NCBI GenBank assembly: GCA_038496675.1
Contig: CM076653.1
Span: 13,990,247 to 14,054,246 of the forward strand
Origin: Rachycentron canadum
Taxonomy: Eukaryota; Chordata; Actinopteri; Carangiformes; Rachycentridae
DNA length: 64,000 bases
Direction: 5' to 3'
In this document: positions 9,201 to 20,200 of the stretch, piece after piece
Numbering within the stretch: position 1 is the first letter of the stretch
Layout of the letters: each line of letters begins with the position of its first letter
Program-made: the position numbers and the translations under genes
Notes under the pieces: model-generated
Database searches by the model: none
What the model saw: the letters and a program-made list of their open reading frames with translations, nothing else
Told to the model about the DNA's origin: nothing

Positions 9201-12200
9201 AATATTTTATATGACTGTTAAGCGGAGTCTCCACTCACAAAATACATACATGTATCTGTATGTGATAACAGTTCAGATGTTTTACTGGTAAGCCTTAGTT
9301 CCACTAGTGCCTTTCAACTAAAATCATGTCTCACTCAGTAGAAAGTAAAGATAAAGGTCAAGAGTTGTTTCAAATCAGCTGATTAGAGACTTCTCTGTGG
9401 TCTGTGGTGTTTATCAAACTCTTTACTGACTGTTGTCAAAGTCCAGCTACAAACTGCTCCAACACTATAGACAAGACAGATGAATGTAAACATTGGCAGT
9501 GGACTAAATCAGTGTGAGTCTTTCTTTAAATTGATGGTGTTATATATGATTATGGGATTGTCTGATAGACCCCAACTGTAATGGATATAGCATAGCATGA
9601 AGCTATTTTACATTACTCATCTGTTGCATGTGCTGTTATATTTGCATATCTGTGCTGCTGTCTGTTATCGTACTGATCAATTTGCTTTTCACTTAGAGAT
9701 TCTAGAGCTTCTTTCAGATGATGGGTAATTAGCTCCCCAGTGTGGCTATCAGGGCAGTAATTTGTTTGATGACTAGCTCTCTTAAACCTCCAGTCACCAA
9801 TATAAATGGATGGGATGACTCAGATGTATGACTGAACTATATGTCATTTGTAATTGCAAAAAATTCACCAAGATTTATTTGTGCAGGAAACCTAGCATTT
9901 GATAAACATGGGAGATGGTGGTGTTAGAAAAGGTAGCACATGGGTGCAGTGGTTAGAACCCCTGAGTAGGTTCCCTCCATGTGGCAGGCATACACTCAGT
10001 CCCTGTCACTCAAAGAGGCCACGGCCTCAATTATACAGAACCTTAAGTCTTAATAATATGTAAACAGGTGAGTTATATAAAGATTTAACTCTGTACAGTT
10101 GTCATTAAGGAGGAAATTGGCAACAGAGACCAAAACTGTTTTTTGTGCCAGGCTGTAAACATTTTTATTTCTGCTGTGAAGTTGGATATTTTAACATGGG
10201 AGTCTATAGGGACTGACTCACTCTCTCAGATTTTTGCTCATCAGCGCTGGCCTTATGTTTCATCCCTGGAGGATGCCAATAGGTCACATGTCATATGTAA
10301 CCCTCATTAAATGGTGGTTAGGTCCCTAGGCAGTGTTCCCAGGTGTGAATATGAAGGATTGTGGGAATGGAGTTCAAATGAACGTGTGATCTCTACCATA
10401 TTGAATGGTCCGAGGCCCAACATCAGAAATTAGCCTCTACAGGATTCTACTCGAGATGTTACTGTTTTTTTCCAAGTGTCATTTTCACTGTTTCATTCAC
10501 CTCCATTGTACTGATGTAAAGGCAAGTCTGGGACAATCAGACATACAGATCCTGAAACTAAAAATGTATACATATACATAAAATATAAAAACTCTTGATT
10601 AGGTATCATAAGGAAGGAATGTGTATTTTTGTAGTTTGAATGAACTGATCATTAAATGATCTAGTGGCTTTGCTCAGTTGGACATAGATTCTCTGGAGCT
10701 TTGCAGTTCTTTGAAATGAATCTCGATTAAATCCCAGATCATGTAAATGAAGCTTCATTAAACCTGCAGATACCTTACAGGTCAAAGTCATTCTTTGAAC
10801 TTTCACCTTCTGTCTGTCTCTCTGCAGCCATTGGAGTTGCTTTGGCACTCCCTGGATGAGTGGCTGGTGCTCATCTCCACAGAGCTGGACAGGAATAGGA
10901 AAAACCCCTCCTCCTCCTCCTCCTCCAGCAGCGAGATAGCCTCTCTGCTTCTCAAACAACGGGAGGTTGACCACTCAGCCTCCACACCAAAGCTTCCCTC
11001 CTTGTTGGACCCTCAGATCATCATGGAAACAGAAGTGTGTGCTGACCGGGAGGACGTCATATCCATGACAGCCAATCGGCTCAGTGCTGTGATCCAGGCC
11101 TTCTATATGTGCTGCTCCTGTCAGATGCCACAAGGGTTAGTTCTCCTCCATCAATTCCCTCATCATTTAACATAGAGAACATAAAGTATCAGCTGTGGCC
11201 TAAACAGACCTCTGGTATACTATAGTTACACTATACCATCACAAACAATGAAATACTTTTCAGATTTTCTGGAATCATTATTTTTCTTTAAACAATAACC
11301 ACTAAAATCCTGCCCACAGAACCATCTGATTGGTTACATGTCATGGGTAATAGCCTCTGAAGTCACCACTGAAAGCTACTGTGAACACAGACTGGAGTGG
11401 CTGTAGTGAGATAGTGGAGCATCACTGAAGTTGTAATAAACATCACAATCCTCTAAAAATTACCTTTTTATTTATTTCAGTGAATATTTCCAAATACTAC
11501 ATTCAATTCCAGCTCTTTTTATTTCCACTGATTATATCCAAATGAAAGCATGGCTTCACAGTTTCAGGCAAAACAACTGCCCCTCAACAGCACTGAATCA
11601 CACACTGAATGAGAATAAAACCTAAGGGTGTCAGTAATGCAGACGTTTGTGATTATTCAGTAGAGATGATACTACATTATTAGTGTGGTTGACAAAACTT
11701 GAAACAACCTGTGAAATTGTGATCCAGTTCTGTTAAGAGAATGAAAGCATGTCCTAATCACTGTAGCAGCATTACTTCAATCATGTCATGTTGACAGTAT
11801 CACAGAAACTTTCAGGGTACTTGTACAGTGTGTGTGAGTCATTCAGAACATCCCACGCAGACTGTCATCTCATCAGCCAGACTTCTTCACAGCCTTTAGT
11901 GTTACTTTTTCTCCAGTTTCATCTCCCTGCTCTTCTTTGATGTATCAATCGATGCTGCATTACTGCCACCCTCAGATTTTATTCACGTTTAGTGTGATTC
12001 AGTTCTGCTCTGGTGCTGTTGGTCTGAAACTGTGAGATAACCACACCCCCTCATTTGAATATGTTGGATGGAAATAAAAAGAGCTGGAAACAAATTAAGC
12101 ATTTAGAAATATAAGTCTCAGGAAATAAATAAATATGGAATTATAAAATAATCCACTGAAATAAATAAAAGGGTATTTTTTTTAATTGTGGCCTGACATA

Positions 12201-15200
12201 AAAAAATGTTATGTGCTGGTAATTATGTATGACAACTATTCATTTAAAGAGCAACTCAAGGCCACCAGGCATATCATCTCCCAGATAAAGACAGGCACTT
12301 TGCAGGCTGTGCTTACAACTGATAATTATTAATATACATTGAGTTGGCAGTGTTGTGTTTTCTGATGCTTCATGTTCTCCTGGACTGGCTCAATGACATT
12401 CAGGGTTCTGTGGGATCCATACACATGTATGTTTGGGGTCATTGTCAGAAGCCTCCTTTGTTGTATAGAGTGCTGCTGGAATGAGTCCTGTACCCAGCGT
12501 CAACTCCCGTTTCCCTCACCCTGAATTTTTTTTAAATCATTTATTTTTTTTTTTGTTAGATATCTGAAGTAATGTCTGCAGTTTAACATAATGTGTCAGT
12601 AAATACCCCAATTGTGATTTTTGTTCTAATGTGTCGTCTGAGTTCATTTATGAAGATGATCTCACTGAACTATATATATATATACATACACACACACACA
12701 TACACACACGCACACACACACACACCATGAACTTTTGTTTTATCACAGATTTTCAATAGTAATCCAAAAGTCAATGTGAAAATCCCTTTGAATTTTTGTT
12801 AAGGGAACCAGGGTGATGCTAACCTGAATAATGGATAAGAATGTACTTTTTCAGTTTACTGTATATGGTTAATTTAAGGTGTCACTTTCTCTCTCTCAGT
12901 ACTTTAGCAAGTACATGTTTGCAAGAACATGTGACTGCACCGATGAGGCATGACTGCCTCATCTACCTCCTTTTTGCTTCCAGACCTTTCACAGGTTCCT
13001 AATTATACACAATTTGACAATTAAAGATACTTAGTTAACTGAAGTGCTTAATCAAGTGTTATTATGCCTCTTATTATTGTGCTCTCTCTTTTCACTCTTC
13101 TTTCCATCAATACTCTGGATGAGAGATGTTGTCTATTGTGCTCCAATATCTTTTTCAGTATGAGGAATTTGACACATCTGTCAGAAATTAGTAATCTAGT
13201 TGTAAAACAAAGGCTGTCACTCAGATCCTGCTTGCTCTTTTTTTTTACCCAGAATGACATCCCCTCGGTTCATTGAGTTTGTCTGCAAGCACGACAGTGT
13301 GCTCAAGTGTTTTGTAACCAGGTGAGTTATGGTGGCCCTCTTCCATAGATCAACCTCCTCACATGTATCTGGAGAATGGGTATTGATCCAACACCTTCCC
13401 TCAAATTTTTGTTAGCTTACTCTTTGTTATCTTACTCTCTCTGTTTTTGTTTTGTTCTCTGTTCATCTCTCTGCATTCTCTTTTTCAGGAATCCAAAGAT
13501 CATCTTTAACCACTTCCACTTCCTCCTGGAGTGTCCAGAATTAATGTCACGCTTCATGCATATTATTAAGGGCCAGGTAAGACATAACGAAAGGAAGCTA
13601 ATTCTAATGCATTGTGGCATATCAAAGTGCTCTTAGGAAAACTAATCCCTAAGATGTTAATCTGCAGTTTTTATTTCATTCTGTGTTGTGCTTTTGGAGT
13701 CCTAGTGGGCGCCCACTTCTATCAAGCATAACCACAGAGCTAAATCAAAAAGTCAATGTAAAAATTGACTGGAGGGGACTAGAAGGGACTAGAGGCAGAT
13801 ACTGGTGGGCTCAGGCTAAGAGGTTTGATGTAGTTAGACATTTAGACAGACTATTGATGGTGGTAGAGCACTTTGATTACAGTATGATGATAGGTGGAAA
13901 CTTTTTTTCACACTGATGTGTATGCATGGTTTGATCCAGTGCATTGCACTATACAGTGCAAAGGGCTGTCCTCCTTCCACATTGAAAATGTGCCTGCTTT
14001 CTTGGTGTCCCTTTTCATTAGAGCGGTTTAGAAAGTGTGTCCCCCAAGAGCCCCAAAAGCTCACGTCTTGTGACTTGTACCTAGTGCTGGATGTTCTGCC
14101 TCCACCCAACTGGTTGAGGCAGATGGTCGGGTTCTGCTCAAGGTTTCTGCCTCTTAAAAGGAAGTTTTTCCTGCCACTGTTGCCAAGTGCTGCTCATGGT
14201 GGGATTTGTTGGGTTCTATATGTAAAGTGCCTTGAGGTAGCTTTGTTATGATTTGGTGCTATATAAATAAAGTTTGATTTGATCTATGCTCGCTTGCCTT
14301 TATAGCTTGACGTAGGTGGAGTTGAGGTGAAAGATGACGTTCCTCCTTGCTATTACTTGAGCCATTGTCTGTGAACTGCATGCTCTGTCAGTTGGTGACT
14401 CACTGGTCACTTTGTGGCTCTTTGCTGGTCACAGTGGTCATGGATGAGGTTATGCTCTTTCTAAGCAGTGCCTTTTTACACTGGATTGTGTGATACTGTT
14501 AATGAGTATAGGGTAAATAATCAAATTCTGCTAGAGACAATGTAACAAGAACACATTTATATTCCTCTATAGAAAGAGTAAACCAGATAATGAAAATGGG
14601 ATGTAATTCAGTCCCTAGTGTATGTTTTGTCTGTGTGTGTGGGTGTGTGTCTGCAGGGACACAGACAAAGGCAAGATGGCTGATTCAAAGTGGTTGCTTG
14701 GACCACATGGCCCAAGCAAGAAAGACTACAAAGAAGATGGTGATAAATAAAGAGATAACACAAGGTGGTGGACATAAAAATTGCCACTGAGACCACATTG
14801 CATGTGAGAGAAGGAGGTCAGTTCAAGTGGTCTAAAGGCTTCCAGGTGAAAAGAGTGCCCTGTGCCTGCTGTAGCCATGGTAGTCTTATGCTTTTCATTC
14901 TCAGATGTTTTTCTCCTCACTGCAGTTGTAAAGTAGTTATGTGAATTACCCTACCCTACCTTAATGTTTTGTTGTTGGCACCATTCTTAGTAAACTCCAG
15001 AGAATCTTGACGTTCTCAGGAGATCAGTTTCAGAAATTTGCCTGTCTGGCTGCAACAATCATGCAATGATCAAGTCATCACATTTTCCCCCATTCTGATG
15101 TTTTAAGTTAACATTAACTGAAACTTCTAACCTGTATCTGCATAACTTTATGCATTTTACTGCTGCCATTATTTACTCTTTAACTCTGTAGATTACTTTA

Positions 15201-17158
15201 CTCAATTAATCTATTTCATTCAAACCAGTACTGTATGTAGGTATTTTGGCAACAAGGTGTGATTTCCACAGATGCATGCAAGTTGTTTAATAAGACTTTG
15301 CTCTGAGTGATATGATGTTCATAAATTTTGCAGTATTCATACAACATTTGGTGGCAGGCTTTAACCTGGTGAATTTGATTTCATCTTCTCATTCTTCTTT
15401 GTGTACCCAACAACCTCAGGGGAAATGTCTTTCTCTTTCCTCCATGCTAATCCTTAACTCTTCCTCCAATGTCTAGAGAACAAAAGCATATATTATGTAA
15501 ATAGACCTTGACTTAATCTTTGAATTACAGACGACTATAGCACTGAAGGCTTTCCGAGCTGTTAGTTGAGTCTGAAAAATCCAGTTTGTGCACTGAAAAC
15601 TCAGCAAAGTGGTAATTAGTTTAAGAAATGTGGAATTCAGTGTGGTGGTCTTGTTTTTCATCTCAGCCCTTTAAGGATCGCTGTGAGTGGTTCTATGAAC
15701 ATCTGCTAGCTGGCCAGCCAGACTCAGAAATGGTTCATCGTCCAGTCAACGAGAACGACATCCTCCTCATCCACAGAGGTACAAAATGTCCTCACCACCT
15801 TAGACCTCATGATCACTTTTCATGTATGTAATGCATTTGCAGTAAGTATAATTACTTACTGCAAATGCAGTAAACTCTACTTTATTGGGGAATGCACATA
15901 CTTTGAGCTTCTGAAGGTTGATATGAAATGCAAGGGGCTGCATTAGCGTGGGTGTGTTTATTCAGATACTAGTAAAACTATGTAAAGCATTTCCCCTATA
16001 TCTTAGATTTATTTCTTAGATTTGTGCACTTTTGGAAGCTCCAATATGTCAGTGGTAAAATGGAAATGAGTTCTTTCAGAGCGTCTCTTACATAGTGGTA
16101 GTATGTGTCTAAATAACTTAAGGAGTTTTAGACTCAAGACTTTAATCACACTCTTTAATCACATCCAGTATGTCTGTGTTGGTCTGTGTGTTGGTCCACC
16201 ATTTGAGACTATATAAGAAAGGTGGACTCAACTAGTGACAATGCAGACTACTGGAGAGGCAGTGTGGGACGATGTATTGTTTTCCTTCTCAGTCCTTTAA
16301 TGATTGCTGTGGGTAGTTCTATGAACAATATGTGCCAAGCATAAATAAGAGTGAATAATATAGTGAAGATGATGAGCATTGAAACTAAAACACAGTAAGT
16401 GGAAGACAAAAGGAACCTTCATCAATCATCAATAACAACAATCTTGAGAATCAAGATTAGTATAAAAATCTAGTGATCAGGAAGAACCTTGAGACATTAG
16501 CAGTGTTTAAATTTCCTTCCTTGCCCTTAACCCCCGGGTGGTGGTTATGAATGTTACTAATCAAGATGCTGCTTAGTGCAAAATAGTGTGATAATGTGAC
16601 TAAATGTATAGTGTGTGGATTGTTGCCATTGAGTTAGGTAAGAACAAATTTCCTGCTTCTGTCCTTTTTTAGAAAAGAGTGAACTGGAAGTATGTACCTG
16701 CAACTCTGAGCTCTGACCTGTGTGGCCTCCATATCTTCTCATTAAATTTTTGTTATACACTACACTATACTGTATCTATTTTTCTATCTCACTAATAGAC
16801 TCAATATTCAGGAGTAGCTGTGAGATGGTTTCCAAGTCCACCAACGAGAAACTCAAACAGGGTATTGCTGTTCGTTTCCATGGCGAGGAGGGAATGGTGG
16901 GTTTCTAAATTTATACAAAACTGCATGTGTGCAGGTCCATGTCTCATCTAATCCTAAACAGAGTCATCTTGTGGCTTTTGTTTAACTTGTTTCAGGGTCA
17001 GGGTGTGGTCCGGGAGTGGTTTGACATCCTGTCCAATGAGATCATCAACCCAGATTATGCTCTGTTCACCCAGTCAGCTGATGGTACATTATCATTTCTT
17101 TACTGCAATAATATTTAGTGTGATAAGCAGATGTTTTTGAATGTGGAATGAAGGCATG

Positions 17159-17205
<47 letters not shown>

Positions 17206-20200
17206 TATTCAGGTACCACTTTTCAGCCCAACAGTAACTCCTCAGTGAACCCAGACCATCTGAACTACTTCAGGTTTGCAGGTCAAATCCTGGGTTTGGC
17301 TCTGTACCACCGACAGCTGGTCAACATCTACTTCACTCGCTCCTTCTACAAACACATCCTGGGTAAGAACACAGCCATGTGTGTAGACAAGGGTCAGACT
17401 AGTGTTTTGGTCAACAATATATAGGTCATCCATCATTAATCATCATCTAAATGCAGTCAAAGGGGAGCGCACACATCAAATACAAACTGCATCAATTTCA
17501 AATTATTTTCTGTGGTTTTAACAGTATTGCAGGTATCAGTTGACATCACCTGAAGCTTCTGAGAATCTCTGAATCCTAGTGGGAAAAAAAGATATTTATC
17601 CCAAACAGAAATAAGAGAATATATTTTTGTACAGAATATCCTATCAACATTTATTATGTCAGTAAAATACTGACACTCTTCATGTTCGTTCAGGCGCAGA
17701 TATTTCCCCTTTGCTAAAGACATGTTTACATACAGGCAAAAAACATTAAGTGAATTCTTTCCTTGTGGCCTGTGAGCATGCAGAATATTCCTGATTTGCA
17801 TGTCATCTCTCCTCTTTCTGTACAAACCTGGGAGGAATTGAAATACCAAATTCTAATGCACATGAAAGCTAATACTAAGTTTTAATTACCAAGTTGATAA
17901 AAATATGGATTTACTGGGGGACTTTACTGTGAATTCTACAAACATGAGAAGAACATCACATTTCAGAGGTCACCACCTTGTGACTTGTATTAGTAATTAT
18001 TCGAAATTGCAATTCGTCATTAAACAAAGAAATGATTTTACATTTAAATTATGTAAGATTTGTCAAAATGATTGAACTAGATGAATTACTGTGAATTAGG
18101 GCATCAATGAACTAAAGATACACACTTAGTGTTTTCAAAAAATACAGGATTATTTATTTGACTTCCTTCATGCGTAGTAAAATAAAACCCCCTGGCTCCA
18201 GTGATTTAGGTGTTCCACACCATGTTTAATATCTGTGTATGTGTTGTCTAGGTATCCCAGTGAACTACCAGGATGTATCGTCCATTGATCCAGAGTATGC
18301 TAAGAACCTGCAGTGGATCCTGGACAACGACATCAGCGATCTTGGCCTAGAGCTCACCTTCTCTGTAGAGACAGATGTGTTTGGAGCGATGGAGGAAGTG
18401 CCTATCAAACCTGGAGGGACCAGCATCCTGGTCACCCAGGGCAACAAGGTTAGTCATGGCAAACCCAGTCAGAGCCATCATACAGTACAGTATCAGTATA
18501 ATGCAAAATGTTTGGTGAAACGATAAAACTGGTTTAGATCTTGTTTAGTTAAGGTAATTCTTCTAAGTTTCCTCCAGACACTATAATTTGAAACTTTTTA
18601 ATCCATACATCAACACAGTTTCTTAACTGGCAGATTGGAAATGATAAAACTAAGTTCAGGTACACAAAATTATGTGGGCAGTTACACTTTTTTTGTCCTT
18701 CAGGTTGTATGCTTGGTGGTCAGGTGATTGATCTTACTGGCAGTATCTCTGATAGATTTTTTTTCTTGCCTTTTGTGATTATTCTTCGCACAAGCAGCAC
18801 AGGTTTGCTGCATGTCATCCTCTCTCTTATTACAATTACAACAACAATCACATATGTACTACTCACAAACAGGCTCTATAGTCACTCTCACACAATTTTA
18901 GAAACACTAAATTTAAAGCATGATGTTCCTATGAATTCCTATGAACCTACATAGGCAGGTGCACAATGTACATTCACTATGCCTTATGCGAAAAAAACAA
19001 TATGCTGAAAATGCTTTAGATGTTTGGCTAAGTCAGGTAAAACACATGTGGAGCACACGTCTTTGTGGTATATTGTGTGTTAACACTTCCATGTATCATG
19101 GATGTCTCTTGGATATAAATCAGGCGACACAGACAAGTGGTCTCTCTTACTACCTGGTAAGTCTGCATCAATTTGCTCAGCCCTTCCTTGCCCCTGAGTG
19201 TGCCAGAACTCACTGGTCAATCACATGCATCAACTGACCACAAATACAGTCTGATTTTGTAGGAAACATTGCGCCATTATAATAGCAATCTTCCAGGGTT
19301 CCAGCATGCCTGGCTTTTTAAAGTTTTTTGTGATTGCATTCCAAATTATTTATTGCATTGTACAACCCTTTTCACCAATATGCCTGTCATTTCTGAGTTC
19401 CAATTTTAGTTATAGACCTAAAAGATTTTAATATTTTTAAGGTGTTAGGCTGAAGATCTGTGGCTGAAGGTGGCGTTATTGACCATTCCAGTTCATCCAT
19501 AGTTGGTCTTGTACAATCAATGAATCGCTACCTCCAGGGTTTTGCTTGGAAGAGTCCTAATTAGAGAGTGTAGTGCTACAGGGTGTCTACAGGCAGATGG
19601 TAAATTATGTCAGATGTCTAGTGTCTAGTGATGTCTCTGAGAACAGGCTAACAGGAGCAGAAAGACAAACTAATAATTTTAAATAAAAAAAAGAAAAAAA
19701 AAAAACAAGACAAAACTAAGTTTTCGTTTTTGTGTGTGTGTTTCCTCTCCCAGGCCGAGTATGTACAGCTGGTAACGGAGCTGCGGATGACACGAGCCAT
19801 CCAGCCTCAGATAAACGCCTTCCTTCAAGGATTCCACACTTTCATCCCCGCGTCACTCATCCAGCTTTTCGATGAGTATGAATTGGTTAGTCATCCTCCT
19901 CTGAGCTTCCTGTCGTTTTTTACATTTCCTTTTCCTTCTCTCTTCCATCATCTTTCTCAACTGGTATTGTCTTTGTTCCACTGTGCCTTCCAGCCTGTTT
20001 AGCTCTGATGCAGGGGTTTATTAGCCATTTCTGTTGTGGTTCACTTTGACCAGTTAACCTAACCTGCATGTCTTTGGATTGTGGAAGGGTGCTGGAGGGA
20101 ACCCACCCTGACACAGGTGGTTCAAACCCAGAACCTTCTTGCTTGAGGCGACAGTGCTAATCAATGCAAAAGTCATATTTCTCAAATGTAGACTCTTTTC

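Noticed and set aside
10606..10985. Two minus-strand open frames of 60 and 122 codons over exon 12
   Set aside because: They are antisense shadows of the long hace1 exon 12; glycine and glutamate runs come from its serine repeat.
18709..19237. Open frames of 81-98 codons in intron 19
   Set aside because: They lie in an intron, lack recognisable similarity, and their composition follows AT-rich background.
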